Below, piece by piece: positions 25,460 through 35,153 of a DNA stretch of 64,000 nucleotides. Numbering within the stretch: position 1 is the first letter of the stretch; every line of letters begins with the position of its first letter. The stretch spans positions 1,240,001 through 1,304,000 of the forward strand of contig NZ_CP118574.1 of the NCBI RefSeq assembly GCF_028898845.1, in the 5' to 3' direction. The position numbers were made by a program, and so were the translations under genes. The DNA comes from Streptomyces sp. WZ-12. GTDB taxonomy: Bacteria > Actinomycetota > Actinomycetes > Streptomycetales > Streptomycetaceae. A model generated the notes under the pieces. That model did not search any database, was not told the origin of the DNA, and saw only the letters and a list, made by a program, of their open reading frames with translations.

Positions 25460-26629
25460 TCAGCGGCGGCGGATCCGCGCGGCCAGCACCGCGACGTCGT
25501 CCTCGGCGTGCCGGCCGCCGAGGCGGAGCAGCACCTCGTCGAGGGCGGCGGCCACGCCGGTCCGGGCCGGCAGCCGCGTCCCGGCGAGCCGGGCGAGCGA
25601 GACGTCGATGTCCTCGCCGCGCCGCTCGACCAGGCCGTCGGTGAACATCAGCAGGGTGTCGTCGGCGGTGAGCGGGCACCTGACGGGTTCGTAGCCGCCG
25701 GCGCCGGTACCCAGCGGCGGGCCGGCGGGCACCGGCAGCAGTCGGGCGGTGCCGTCGGCGCCGAAGACGGCCGGCGGGAGGTGGCCGGCGCTGGCGAAGG
25801 CCGCGATGCCGCGGGCCGGGTCGATCTGGGCCAGCAGGCAGGTCGCCGGGCGGCGGTCGTCCCGGGCCGCGGCGGCGTCGAGTTGGCGCAGCACCCGGTG
25901 GGGCGGCAGTTCGGCGGAGGCGACGTAGCGGAGCGCGGCGCGGTAGCCGCTCATCTCCACGGCGGCCTCCAGGCCGTGCCCCATCACGTCGCCCATCACC
26001 AACAGGGTCCGCCCGAAGTGGAGTCGGACCGTCTCGCACCAGTCGCCGCCGACCAGGGTGCCGCTGTCGGCCGGCAGGTAGCGGGTGGCGAGCTCCAGGT
26101 TGGGGTGCGGCCGGCCGGGCTCGGCCAGGAGGGCGCGCTGGAGGTCCAGGGCGGTGCGCCGGGCGGCGGCGTGCCGGCGGGCGTGCGCGAGGTGGACGGC
26201 GGCCAGGCGGGCCGCGTGGTGGAGGGTGGCGGTCTCGTGCGCGGTGAAGCCGCCGCCGGCGCGGGCGGCGAGCAGGACGCCGTGCAACTGCCCGTGGGCG
26301 AGCAGCGGGACCGACACCGGGGCGGTCGCGGCGGGGCCGTGCAGTTCCAGCAGGGGCGTGCGGCCCTCGATCGCGACGCGGTGGAGCGCCGCCGGGGACG
26401 CGACGGCCGCCTCGGGTGCGCCGCCCGCGTCCCGCTCGTGTGCGACCGGCCCGACCTCGTCGGGGAGCAGTTCCACCGCGGCGGCGTCGCACAGCGAGCG
26501 GCAGGCGAAGCGGGCCAGTTCGCGGCAGGTGGTGCGGGCGTCCAGCGTGGTGCCGATGAGTTCGGCGGCATCCTCGGCGGCGCGCAGCCGGCGGGCCCGT
26601 TCGGCGTGGCCGGTGCTGATCGCGGTCAT
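25460..26629 (-). CDS. GAF-SpoIIE PP2C phosphatase
   Basis: A 389-residue soluble protein with a GAF-like sensor (about residues 20-160, LARFACRSLCDAAAVELL and following) and a SpoIIE phosphatase domain (about 180-389: LVGGDWCETVRL, MGDVMGHGLEAA, FASAGHLPPAV, LLMFTDGLVERRG, EDDVAVLAARI). Both metal-site aspartates are present. The expected target is a phosphorylated STAS anti-anti-sigma factor. The ATG at 26629 is preferred over 26704 because the recognisable domain starts after it. No RsbW-like kinase or STAS protein lies beside it. Confidence 0.88.
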   Translation of the reverse strand: MTAISTGHAERARRLRAAEDAAELIGTTLDARTTCRELARFACRSLCDAAAVELLPDEVGPVAHERDAGGAPEAAVASPAALHRVAIEGRTPLLELHGPAATAPVSVPLLAHGQLHGVLLAARAGGGFTAHETATLHHAARLAAVHLAHARRHAAARRTALDLQRALLAEPGRPHPNLELATRYLPADSGTLVGGDWCETVRLHFGRTLLVMGDVMGHGLEAAVEMSGYRAALRYVASAELPPHRVLRQLDAAAARDDRRPATCLLAQIDPARGIAAFASAGHLPPAVFGADGTARLLPVPAGPPLGTGAGGYEPVRCPLTADDTLLMFTDGLVERRGEDIDVSLARLAGTRLPARTGVAAALDEVLLRLGGRHAEDDVAVLAARIRRR

Positions 26630-26794
26630 GGACCCACTTCCGGAACTGCTGGGTGCGACGAGGTGACGGGGCGTGGTGGGGGTGCTCCACGGTCTCTCGA
26701 TCAAACACGGTGCGGAAGCCTCGGGTCCGTACGAGTGGGCGGAGAGCGGATGAATTCTGGGTTCACGGGAGTTCGCCGGGCATGGGCCGGCGCG

Positions 26795-28327
26795 TCACCG
26801 GGCGGTCGTGGCCGGCGGAAGGTAGACGCGGTAGCCGCGGAAGCTGGCGACGTCGGGCAGGGGCGCGGGCCGCCAGCCGCGGGCGAGTGCGGGCGGGGCG
26901 GCGGCCGGCGGGACGAGCAGCGCCACCGGCCGGCGGGCGGCCTCGGCCACCAGTTGTTCCGGGGTGGTGCCGGCGTCGGGTCCGGCGGTCTGTCGGGAGG
27001 CGCAGCCGGCGTAGTAGGCGAGTTGGACGGCGTGATCGCCGGAGAGCACGCAGGGCGGGCGGACCCCGAGCGCGTGCAGGGCGTCGGCCGCGGCCGTGAA
27101 GTCCCGACGCATGTGGCGGTTGCGGGCGGTGTTGCCGGTGAGCACGGCGAGTTGGACGACCAGGTGGACGGCGAGCGCGACGGCGAGGAGGGCCGCGGGG
27201 CGCGGCCGGAGTTGCCCCTCGGGGGCGACCAGTCGGCACAGGCCGTCGGCCACCGGGAGCGCCAACAGGGCGTAGGCGGGCAGCAGGAAGCGCGGTGCGG
27301 CGTAGTCGAGGAGGAAGAGGTAGGGCACCGCCGTCGCGGCCGCGACGGCGACCGGCAGCACGGCGGTGGCGGTGCGCCGGGCCCGACGGGCGGCCAGCAC
27401 GCCGGCGGCGGTCAGCGGCGGCAGCGCGAACCACCACACCGCGGTGACCGGGTGCGTCCAGGGCACGTCGCAGGGCCGGCACAGCCCACGCCCGTCCAGG
27501 CTGCGGAGCTGGGCGCCGACGGCGAGGTGCCAGCCGATGCCGCCCTGGATCTCGGCGGCGCGGTGCAGCCGGGCGAGCAGGCCCCCGTAGTGGGCGTACG
27601 CCTCGACGAGCCAGTCCGCGGCGCCCAGCAGCAGCCCGCCGGCCATCAACGGGACCAGCGCGGGGCGCCGCCAACGGGGCACCACCAGCGCCGCGGTGGC
27701 CGGTACCAGCACCAGCCAGGCGGCGTCCGGCGGGCGCATCAGCGCGACGACCGCGACGGCCAACGGGAGCCCGACGAGCGCCCGGCGGTCCCCGCGGTCC
27801 TGGACGGCGCGCAGGAAGCAGCCGGTGGCGGCGAGCGCCCCGTAGGCGGACCACAGGTTCGGCATGACCTGCGGGCCGTAGTAGAGGGTGATCCAGAGGG
27901 TGGCGAAGAGGGCGCCGCCGAGGGCCAGTACCCGGGTGGGCAGCAGCGGCCGCCAGACCCGCAGCGCCGCCCACAGCCCGGCGCCGGACAGGACCGCGAG
28001 GGCGATCCGCAGGGCGGTGGCGTCGGGGGTCAGCGCGGCGACGGGGGCGATGAGGTAGGTGATGCCGCGGGCCCGGGGCGCGCTGAAGAAGGCGGCCGGC
28101 AGGTCCCGGGCGACCTGGCTGGCGTAGACCGTCTCGTCCCAGCCCAGGCCGGTCCCGGGGACCACCAGGGCGAGTTGGAGGAGGGCGAACGCGGCGCCGG
28201 TGAGGGCGAGCCAGGGGCGCGGGCGGGACGCTGACCGGGACTCCGGGGTGGGCCGGCGTTCGGCGCGGGCGGGCGCCGGGGCCGTCCGTACCGCCCGGGC
28301 GTCCGGCAGGGGCCGGCTCTCGTCCAT
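26795..28327 (-). CDS. GT-C-like polytopic membrane protein
   Basis: A 510-residue protein with a Pro/Arg-rich cytosolic start and about ten to twelve TM segments. The first extracytoplasmic loop carries GWDETVYASQVARDL, an Asp-Glu pair of the kind GT-C glycosyltransferases use for catalysis. The C-terminal soluble part (about 410-510: VRPPCVLSGDHAVQLAYYAGC) fits the periplasmic domain of ArnT/GT39-like or GT87-like enzymes. It may transfer a sugar from a polyprenyl phosphate donor to an envelope acceptor. Donor and acceptor are unknown and no cell-wall cluster adjoins. Confidence 0.75.
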   Translation of the reverse strand: MDESRPLPDARAVRTAPAPARAERRPTPESRSASRPRPWLALTGAAFALLQLALVVPGTGLGWDETVYASQVARDLPAAFFSAPRARGITYLIAPVAALTPDATALRIALAVLSGAGLWAALRVWRPLLPTRVLALGGALFATLWITLYYGPQVMPNLWSAYGALAATGCFLRAVQDRGDRRALVGLPLAVAVVALMRPPDAAWLVLVPATAALVVPRWRRPALVPLMAGGLLLGAADWLVEAYAHYGGLLARLHRAAEIQGGIGWHLAVGAQLRSLDGRGLCRPCDVPWTHPVTAVWWFALPPLTAAGVLAARRARRTATAVLPVAVAAATAVPYLFLLDYAAPRFLLPAYALLALPVADGLCRLVAPEGQLRPRPAALLAVALAVHLVVQLAVLTGNTARNRHMRRDFTAAADALHALGVRPPCVLSGDHAVQLAYYAGCASRQTAGPDAGTTPEQLVAEAARRPVALLVPPAAAPPALARGWRPAPLPDVASFRGYRVYLPPATTAR

Positions 28328-28532
28328 GATCAGACCTCGCGGGGTGGGAGGGGCGCCGGTGGGGCTCCGCCATCATGCGGGCAGCCGGCCGGCCGGGCAC
28401 TGCGCGCGCGCCGATCAACAGCCGGCTTCGGCCTGCCGGCGGATCCGGCGCGCCGCCTACACTGGGCGCTCCGGTGCAAGCGGCGCGGGAGGACGGAGTG
28501 CGGCAGTGGTGAGGAGCATCGAGGGGGAGGCG

Positions 28533-28874
28533 ATGGCCGACCCGTCCGCCGAGGTGCTGGCCGAGGCGGCCGGGGTGTTCGGCCTGCTGGCCTCGCCCCC
28601 CAGACTGCACATCGTCTGGGCACTGGCCCAAGGAGAGAGCGACGTCAGCGGCCTGGCCGAACGGGTCGGCGGAGCCCTACCCGCCATCAGCCAACACCTC
28701 TCCAAACTCAAACTGGCCGGCCTGGTCCGCTCCCGCCGCGAAGGCCGCCGCGTCGTCTACTTCGTCGACGACCCCGAAACCGTCACCGTGATGCGCACCC
28801 TCGTCACCCAACTCGCCGCCCGCAACGCACCCCCGACACCGGCACCGGCCCGCCTGCGCCGGCTCGGTGCCTGA
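28533..28874 (+). CDS. ArsR-family winged-helix regulator
   Basis: A 113-residue ArsR/SmtB-type repressor: ASPPRLHIVWALAQGESDVSGLAERV, recognition helix ALPAISQHLSKLKLAGLV, wing SRREGRRVVYFVDD. The classical metal cysteines (ELCVCDL) are absent; the only likely ligands are histidines (LHIVW, QHLSKL), so any metal site must be of another type. GAGGGGGAG precedes the ATG. The last 8 bases overlap the GTG start of the downstream P-type ATPase, so this regulator very likely controls that pump. Confidence 0.9.
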   Translation: MADPSAEVLAEAAGVFGLLASPPRLHIVWALAQGESDVSGLAERVGGALPAISQHLSKLKLAGLVRSRREGRRVVYFVDDPETVTVMRTLVTQLAARNAPPTPAPARLRRLGA

Positions 28875-31590
28875 GACCACCGCCGTGTCGGGGGCGAGCC
28901 CGGTGCCCCCGGATGCGGAGGCGGTGTGCGCGGGCCCGGTGGAGCCACCGGGCGGTGCCGGGACGGAGGAGTCGGCGGCGCTGACGTCGTTGCAGCTCAT
29001 GCGGCGGCTGGACAGCGGGCCGCGCGGGCTGACCGAGGCCGAGGCCGAGGAGCGGCTGGCGCGCCACGGGGAGAACACCGTGCCGTCGTGGCGGCCGGTG
29101 TCCTGGCCGCGGCGGTTCCTGGGGGCGCTGCGCGATCCGTTCACCACGGTGCTGCTGTGTCTGGCGCTGGTCTCGGCGGCCGTCGCCTCGTGGGGCACCG
29201 CCTGCGTGATCATGACGCTGGTGGTGGTCAGTTGCGCGTTGCGGTCCGGCGGTGAGCACCAGGCGGGTCGGGCGATGGCGGCGCTGCGGGAGTTGGTCGC
29301 CACCACCTCGTCGGTGCAGCGCCGGGCCGATGCGCAGGCGCCGCCGCAGGTGCGGGAGGTCCCGGTCGACCAGTTGGTGGTCGGGGACGTGGTGCGGCTG
29401 GGGCCGGGCGATCTGATCCCGGCGGACGTGCGGTTGCTGCGCGCCAACGGACTGACGGTGCATCAGGCGGCGTTGACCGGGGAGTCAGCGCCGGTGCCGA
29501 AGCGGGCCCTGGACGCCCCGCCCACCGCGGAGCAGGACGGGGAGGAGCCGCCGCATCTGTGCTTCCAGGGCAGCAGCGTGGCGACCGGGAGCGGCACCGG
29601 CCTGGTGGTGGCGACCGGTCGGGACACCCGGTTCGCCGCGGCCTACCGCGAGCGGGCCCGGCGGCGCGGCGAGACCGCCTTCGACCGGTCGGTGCACGGC
29701 ATCGCCTGGACCCTGATCCGCTTCATGCTGCTGACCCCGCCGCTGGTGCTGATGGCCAACGCGGCGCTGCGCGGGCGGGGGTTGGAGACGCTGCCGTTCG
29801 CGGTGGCGGTCGCGGTCGGGCTGACGCCGGAGATGCTGCCGGTGATCGTGACCACCGCGCTGGCCCGCGGCGCCGCGCTGCTGGCCCGGACCAGCGGGGT
29901 GATCGTCAAGCGGCTGCCGGCGCTGCACGACCTGGGCGCGATCGACGTGCTGTGCCTGGACAAGACCGGCACCCTCACGCAGGACCGGCCGGTCGTGGTG
30001 CGGTCGGTGGACCCGGACGGTGCGCCCGATCCGGAAGTGCTGCGCCTGGCGGCGGTCAACAGCTTCTGGACCATCGAGCTGGCCGAACTGCCGGTCCCGG
30101 ACGCGCTGGACGAGGCGGTGCTGACGGCCGCCGACGACATGGGCGCGGATCCGCTGGAGTTCGACGGGATCGCGGCGCTGCCGTTCGACCCGGCGGTGCG
30201 GACGTCCACGGCGGTGGTCCGCCGCCCGGGGCAGCACGGCTCGCACACCCTGGTCGTCAAGGGCGCGGTGGAGGACGTCCTGGCCCGGTGCGGGCGGCTG
30301 CGGACCGGCGGGCGGGAGGTGGCGCTGGACGGGGCGGCCCGGGAGCGGCTGTTGCGGAGCGCCGCCGCGGAGGCGGACGGCGGCCTGCGGCTGCTGGCCG
30401 TGGCCCGCGGCGACCGCCGCCCCCGGCTCGGCGCGTACACCGACGCGGACGTGCGGGGGCTGACCTTCCTCGGCTTCGTGGCGCTGAGCGATGCGCTGGC
30501 GCCGTCGGCAGCGGACGCGCTGCGGGTGTTGGCCGAGCGCGGGGTGGCGGTGAAGGTGCTCACCGGCGACCATCCCGGCACCGCGGCCCGGGCCTGCCGG
30601 GATCTGGGACTGGAGCCGGGCGAGGTGCTCACCGCCGGCCGGTTGGCCGGGCTGGACGGGCCGGCGCTGGCCGAGGCGGTCGGGCGGGCCACGGTCGTCG
30701 CGCGCTGCACGGCCCAGGACAAGGCCCGGATCGTCACGGCGCTGCGCGCGGCCGGGCACACCACCGGGTTCCTCGGCGACGGGGTCAACGACCTGCCGGC
30801 GCTGCACGCGGCCGACGTCGGGATCTGCCCGCGCGATGCGGTGCCGGTGGCGCGGGAGGGCGCCGATGTGGTGCTGGCCGAGAAGGACCTGACCGCGATC
30901 GAGCGGGCGATCACCACCGGCCGGCTGGCCAGCGGCAACATCTCGGCCTACCTGCGGATCACGCTGTCGTCCAACCTCGGCAACGTGATCGCGATGCTGG
31001 CGGCGGGGCTGCTGCTGCCGTTCCTGCCGATGCTGCCGGCCCAGGTGCTGGTGCAGAACCTCTGCTTCGACGCGGCGCAGCTCTCGCTCGCCTTCGACCG
31101 GCCGGCGGCGGGCGCGGCGCGCCGGCCCGCGGTGCTGCGGCCGCGGGTGTTCCTGCGCTTCATCACCGCGTTCGGCGTGATCAACGCCACCGCCGACCTG
31201 GCGACGTTCGGGGCGCTGGCGCTCGCCGCGCGGGCCACCGCGGGGGTGGACAGCCCGACGATGTTCCACGCCGGGTGGTTCACCGAGAACCTGCTCACCC
31301 AGGGGATGGTGATGCTGCTGTTGCGCACCGGGCGACGGGCCGCGGAGGGGCGGACGGTCGGTCCGGTCCACCTGGCGGTGACCGCGCTGGCGGTGGTCGG
31401 GCTGCTGCTGCCGGTCTCCCCGTTGGCCCCGGTGCTGGCCATGTCGGCCCCGCCGCCGCTGTACTACCTGCTGCTCTCGGTCGTGTTGACGCTCTACGGG
31501 GCGGCGCTGGCGTTCGCGCGCACCCGGTACGCGCGCCGGGAACGCGGCGCGGAAGCGCCCGAGGGCGTGCCCGACGGATCGCAGCTCTGA
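28867..31590 (+). CDS. mgtA: Mg-importing-type (P3B) P-type ATPase
   Basis: A 907-residue P-type ATPase. Seen: actuator loop LTGESAPV, the MgtA-type membrane motif TPEMLPVIVTTALARGAALLA, the phosphorylation site DKTGTLT with Asp365, KGAVEDVLARCG in the nucleotide-binding domain, the hinge GDGVNDLPALHAADVGI, and about ten TM segments. There is no N-terminal heavy-metal domain and no CPC motif, so it is not a copper or cadmium pump. The MgtA family imports Mg2+ at the expense of ATP. Control by an overlapping ArsR gene is unusual, since MgtA genes are typically governed by riboswitches or PhoPQ-type systems. Confidence 0.85.
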   Translation: MPETTAVSGASPVPPDAEAVCAGPVEPPGGAGTEESAALTSLQLMRRLDSGPRGLTEAEAEERLARHGENTVPSWRPVSWPRRFLGALRDPFTTVLLCLALVSAAVASWGTACVIMTLVVVSCALRSGGEHQAGRAMAALRELVATTSSVQRRADAQAPPQVREVPVDQLVVGDVVRLGPGDLIPADVRLLRANGLTVHQAALTGESAPVPKRALDAPPTAEQDGEEPPHLCFQGSSVATGSGTGLVVATGRDTRFAAAYRERARRRGETAFDRSVHGIAWTLIRFMLLTPPLVLMANAALRGRGLETLPFAVAVAVGLTPEMLPVIVTTALARGAALLARTSGVIVKRLPALHDLGAIDVLCLDKTGTLTQDRPVVVRSVDPDGAPDPEVLRLAAVNSFWTIELAELPVPDALDEAVLTAADDMGADPLEFDGIAALPFDPAVRTSTAVVRRPGQHGSHTLVVKGAVEDVLARCGRLRTGGREVALDGAARERLLRSAAAEADGGLRLLAVARGDRRPRLGAYTDADVRGLTFLGFVALSDALAPSAADALRVLAERGVAVKVLTGDHPGTAARACRDLGLEPGEVLTAGRLAGLDGPALAEAVGRATVVARCTAQDKARIVTALRAAGHTTGFLGDGVNDLPALHAADVGICPRDAVPVAREGADVVLAEKDLTAIERAITTGRLASGNISAYLRITLSSNLGNVIAMLAAGLLLPFLPMLPAQVLVQNLCFDAAQLSLAFDRPAAGAARRPAVLRPRVFLRFITAFGVINATADLATFGALALAARATAGVDSPTMFHAGWFTENLLTQGMVMLLLRTGRRAAEGRTVGPVHLAVTALAVVGLLLPVSPLAPVLAMSAPPPLYYLLLSVVLTLYGAALAFARTRYARRERGAEAPEGVPDGSQL

Positions 31591-31635
31591 TCCGCGGGCC
31601 CGCCCTCGGGGGGAACGGCTAACAGGTCGGTCGGC

Positions 31636-33030
31636 TCACCAGTCGCCGCCGCCGAACCCTCCGCCGTCGAAGCCGCCGCCGTCGCCGAAACCGCCCGCGA
31701 AGTCCCCGGGGTTGAAGTCGGCGCCGGACTCGGTGCCGCCCTCGGGACCGCTGAGGAACGACGGGGAGTCGGCGTACGCGCTCGGGGCGCTGAGCACCGA
31801 GCCGAGCACGGTGCCGGCGACCATCGCGGTGAGCACGCTGCCGCCGCCGAAGTAGCCGCCGGCCCACGGGGAGTAGGCCGGTCCGGCGTCCCAGTAGGGC
31901 TGCCGGCCGCCCGGGGTCTGGACGGTGCGGGACATCGGCTCCAGGCCGTCGGCCAGGCGGGCCGCGTCGGCGGCGCAGGCCGGGACCGGGCGCGGGGCGC
32001 CGCCGGGCGGGGCCCACGCGACGTCGACGGTGGAGGGGCCGTGCCGCGGGTCGAAGAAGCAGGGCAGCCGGCGCTCGGGCAACGGGGCGCCGGTGCGGCG
32101 GGCGGCCAGGGTGGCCAGCGCGAACCGGCCGTCCTCCAGCGCCTCGGTCACCGGGCGGACGTCGTCGGGGCGGTGGGCCTTTGCCATCTTCGTCTTGGCG
32201 AGGTCGTAGGCGTCCAGGGCGCCGCTGTAGTCCGCGCGCATCGCGTCGGTGGCGCCGGGCTCGGACGGGGTGAAGTCCAGCCGCTCCAACTCCTCGCCGA
32301 AGGCGGTGATGTCCTCGTCGACGACCACCCGCAGCGTCTCCAGTTCGGCGCGCTCGCGCTCCTCCCGCTGCTTCTTGGCCCGGCGGAAGAGGGCGTAGCC
32401 GCCGACCCCGCCGGCGACCACCACGGCGCCGCCGATCAGCAGCCCGGTACCCGAACCGCCGGCGCCCGCGCCCTCGTTCCACGAGGCGGGCGCCCCGCCG
32501 CGGGCCTGGGCGGCGGCCTGCTGGGCGAACTCGGTGACCATGGCCTTGGTGTCGCCCTTGTGGGAGTCACGCGCCGCGTCCTTGAGGTTGTGCACCGCGT
32601 TGCGGGGCAGGACCTGGCCGTCGGCGCCGGCGTTGAATCCGTTGGCGCCGAGGTGGACGGCGTAGACGCCGGTGATCCCGACCTTGGTGCGCAGGTCCTG
32701 CAGCAGGGTCTTCTGGGGGAACTCGGGGGCGTCGGGCAGGACGGCGACGAAGACCGGCTTGTCGGCGTCGAGTATCTTCTGCGCGAGGGCCTTCCGGTCG
32801 GCGTCCGGGAGCTGGTCGCGGACCCGTGGATCGACGTACACCGGGCTCTTCTTGAGGGCCTCGGCGACGGCGTCCAGGCCGCCGCCCGCGGCGTGCGCCA
32901 GCTGCGGCGCGGCCACCGCCGCGCCGAGCAGCGCCAGGGCCGCCAGCAGGAGTCCGGCCAGGACTCTGGACAGGGCGCCGGGAACGGCTCTGGGCATCGC
33001 GCCGGGGGAGGGCCGGCTAAGGGTTGACAT
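31636..33030 (-). CDS. Secreted/membrane protein of unknown function, Gly-rich tail
   Basis: A 464-residue protein with a signal peptide (about residues 15-48, ending AQLAHAAGG), an extracellular domain of about 130 residues (LKKSPVYVDPRVRDQLPDAD, then VFVAVLPDAPEF) that looks like the TPM-type fold seen in other Streptomyces envelope proteins, a TM helix about 195-215, and a cytosolic part with a charged helical region (EERERAELETLRVVVDED). It ends in a Gly/Phe/Asp-rich low-complexity tail (residues 435-464). GAGGAGAAG precedes the ATG. No catalytic residue was recognised. Topology predicts an extracellular sensor-like head and a cytosolic tail. Confidence 0.72.
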   Translation of the reverse strand: MSTLSRPSPGAMPRAVPGALSRVLAGLLLAALALLGAAVAAPQLAHAAGGGLDAVAEALKKSPVYVDPRVRDQLPDADRKALAQKILDADKPVFVAVLPDAPEFPQKTLLQDLRTKVGITGVYAVHLGANGFNAGADGQVLPRNAVHNLKDAARDSHKGDTKAMVTEFAQQAAAQARGGAPASWNEGAGAGGSGTGLLIGGAVVVAGGVGGYALFRRAKKQREERERAELETLRVVVDEDITAFGEELERLDFTPSEPGATDAMRADYSGALDAYDLAKTKMAKAHRPDDVRPVTEALEDGRFALATLAARRTGAPLPERRLPCFFDPRHGPSTVDVAWAPPGGAPRPVPACAADAARLADGLEPMSRTVQTPGGRQPYWDAGPAYSPWAGGYFGGGSVLTAMVAGTVLGSVLSAPSAYADSPSFLSGPEGGTESGADFNPGDFAGGFGDGGGFDGGGFGGGDW

Positions 33031-33121
33031 GGGCTGATCTTCTCCTCAACATCGTGGCGACATGGGGGACATGGGCGACAAGTGACGTACCGGTGCCGGC
33101 GACCGTCGCAAGGTACCGGCG

Positions 33122-34603
33122 CTAACCGTACGAGAGATCGGCGCACGGGTCGTCCGCTGCGGAGCGCGCCGCGCCGCCGCGGTGTGCCGGCGGGGTGGCG
33201 GGGCCGTCGGCGTAGTCCCGGCCGAGGGTGACGCTGACGCCGGGCGCGGCGGCCTGCCGGAGCACCGCGCCGGCGAACTGCTGGGCGACGGCCCGCGCCT
33301 GGTCCTGCTGGCCGGGACCGTAGGCGACGACGGTGGCGGTGTACTGGTGGGCCGCGGCGGTGGCGGTGCGGGTCACGGTGAAGCCGGCCGTCCGGAGTTG
33401 GGCGGCGGCGTGCGCGGCGAGCCCGGCGACGGAGGTGCCGTTGTAGACCGCGACGGCGGCGCCGGGCGCGGGCGGCGCGGCGACGGGCGTCGGGACGGCG
33501 GCCTTGGGGTCCTCCTGCGCGCCGCGGTGCGGGCCGCCCCCGGCGTCCTGGCCGTCGATGGTGCGGTCGGCGCGCAGGTCGGCCCAGAGGTGGTCGGCGT
33601 CCGGGTGGACCACCGCGACCCGGGCGCCCTGGTAACGCCAGGGCACGGTCAGGAACTTGGTGTCGCGCAGGTCGACGTCCTTCATCGACAGCGCGAAGGC
33701 GAGGAGCCGGTCCGCGGAGCCCAGCCCGGGGTCGACGGTGAGGGCCGCGGTGGCCGCCCGGGCCAGCGGGAGCAGCGTGGAGGGGTTCATGCCGCGGGAC
33801 TTGACCTTCTTGATCAGCGCGGCGGTGAACGCCTGTTGGCGCTTGATCCGGCCGATGTCGGAGCCGTCCCCGAGGCCGTGCCGCAGGCGGACGTAGTCCA
33901 ACGCCCGCTGCCCGGAGACGGATTGCGGCCCCCGGGAGAAGAGCCGTTTGCCGCGGGCCCCCCGGTGCGGGTTGAGGTCGCCCTCGTAGACGTCCTGCGG
34001 CACGCAGACCGCCACCCCGCCGACGGCCGTGGTCAGCGCGGCGAAGCCGGCGAAGTCGACGACGACGGTGTGGTCCACCCGCACTCCGGTCAGTTGCTCC
34101 ACGGTGTTCTGGGTGCAGGCCGGGTTCCCCTTGGCCGTGCCGCCCACCGTGAACGCGGAGTTGAACATCGCGGCCGACCTGGCCGGCGTCCACGTCCCGT
34201 CGGGCATCCGGCAGGGCGGGATCCCGACGAGCGCGTCCCGGGGGAAGGAGACCGCGAGCGCGTGCCGGCCGTCGCCGTAGACGTGCAGCAGGAACGCGGT
34301 GTCGGAGCGCCCCACGTCGCCGGTGCCGCCGCCCAGCTTGCGGTTCTCGCCGGACCGCGAGTCGGAGCCGATGACCAGGACGTTGTTGCCGCCGGCGCCG
34401 GCGGCGGGCCGGTCCCGACTGAGGCCGTCCGCGCCGAAGGTGGAGATGTCCCCGTTGAGCTGGAGGTAGAGCCAGCCGGCGCCGGCGACCAGCAGCACCA
34501 GGAGCGAGAGGGTCGTCGCGGCCGCCGTACGGACCGCGCCCGGCCCGCGCCCGGCCTCCGCCCCGTCCCCCCGTGCGCCTCCTGCCCTGTGGCTGCGTGT
34601 CAC
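33122..34603 (-). CDS. LytR-CpsA-Psr (LCP) family cell-wall ligase
   Basis: A 493-residue protein: a short basic start, one TM helix (about residues 25-48), an extracellular LCP domain (about 72-300) and a LytR_C domain (about 385-470, AVAVYNGTSVAGLAAHAAAQLRTAGF). LCP motifs are clear: NVLVIGSDSRSG, GRSDTAFLLHVYGDGRHALAVSFPRD broken by short loops, and the basic block LRHGLGDGSDIGRIKRQQ. LCP enzymes attach teichoic-acid-like or other glycopolymers from polyprenyl-pyrophosphate donors to peptidoglycan. It stands divergent to tatA and shares a promoter region with it. Confidence 0.92.
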   Translation of the reverse strand: MTRSHRAGGARGDGAEAGRGPGAVRTAAATTLSLLVLLVAGAGWLYLQLNGDISTFGADGLSRDRPAAGAGGNNVLVIGSDSRSGENRKLGGGTGDVGRSDTAFLLHVYGDGRHALAVSFPRDALVGIPPCRMPDGTWTPARSAAMFNSAFTVGGTAKGNPACTQNTVEQLTGVRVDHTVVVDFAGFAALTTAVGGVAVCVPQDVYEGDLNPHRGARGKRLFSRGPQSVSGQRALDYVRLRHGLGDGSDIGRIKRQQAFTAALIKKVKSRGMNPSTLLPLARAATAALTVDPGLGSADRLLAFALSMKDVDLRDTKFLTVPWRYQGARVAVVHPDADHLWADLRADRTIDGQDAGGGPHRGAQEDPKAAVPTPVAAPPAPGAAVAVYNGTSVAGLAAHAAAQLRTAGFTVTRTATAAAHQYTATVVAYGPGQQDQARAVAQQFAGAVLRQAAAPGVSVTLGRDYADGPATPPAHRGGAARSAADDPCADLSYG

Positions 34604-34668
34604 GTGTGCACCCTCGTCCGTGCGATTTCCCGACGGCAGACGGATCCCCCCTGCCCAGGGTTATACAG

Positions 34669-34676
34669 TTGCGCAA
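34669..34676. promoter_or_regulatory. TTGCGCAA palindrome in the LCP/tatA promoter
   Basis: An 8-base perfect palindrome in a locally AT-richer stretch (34661-34690) between the divergent LCP and tatA genes. The same eight bases occur at 35426-35433 before the next minus-strand gene. It may be a regulator site, but eight bases are too few to be sure. Confidence 0.25.
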
Positions 34677-34760
34677 TGTAGCAAGTGAAATGTGAGCCCG
34701 GCCCCGCGAGACCGGCCGCGCACACCGACTGTGGTGACAAACGAGAGAAGGGTGGCAGCG

Positions 34761-35114
34761 ATGCTGCGCAACGGACTGGAACCTTGGCATCTACTGATCG
34801 TGGCGCTCGTGGTGATCCTCCTCTTCGGCTCCAAGAAGCTGCCGGACACCGCCCGCGCGCTGGGCAAGTCGCTGCGCATCCTCAAGAGCGAGACCAAGGC
34901 GATGCGGGAGGACGACGGGACGCCGCCCACCGCGGCCTACGCTCCCGGCCCGCAGGAGTCGGCGGAGGCACCGCGGACGATCCACGCGGCACCCGGCGCC
35001 GCCGCGACCGGCACCACCTCCGGCACCCCGGCCGCCAGCGCCACCCCCGGCACCGCCGAGCGACCGGCCGCCGCCCCCGCGAACCAGGAAGCCGGCCCGA
35101 ACCCCGCGCACTGA
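34761..35114 (+). CDS. tatA: Sec-independent translocase subunit TatA
   Basis: A 117-residue TatA/B-type protein: a short start ([12 protein letters not shown]), one TM helix ([19 protein letters not shown], with the Gly hinge and Phe-Gly before the amphipathic helix), an amphipathic helix [19 protein letters not shown], then a Pro/Ala/Thr-rich unstructured tail. TatA forms the pore part of the twin-arginine export pathway. The ATG at 34761 follows GAGAAGGGTGG. It is alone, with no tatB or tatC here, and is probably one of several TatA-like genes. Exported Tat substrates such as EfeB in this window would use the system. Confidence 0.9.
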   Translation: MLRNGLEPWHLLIVALVVILLFGSKKLPDTARALGKSLRILKSETKAMREDDGTPPTAAYAPGPQESAEAPRTIHAAPGAAATGTTSGTPAASATPGTAERPAAAPANQEAGPNPAH

Positions 35115-35153
35115 AGCCGGGCCGCCACCGGCACGCCTCCACCTACACCGGCC

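Noticed and set aside
25508..28234. Plus-strand open frame of 908 codons
   Set aside because: Spans two minus-strand genes with clear domains; composition is that of a shadow frame.
29485..31371. Minus-strand open frame antisense to the P-type ATPase
   Set aside because: Gln/Arg/His-rich without motifs; the plus strand carries all P-type ATPase signatures.
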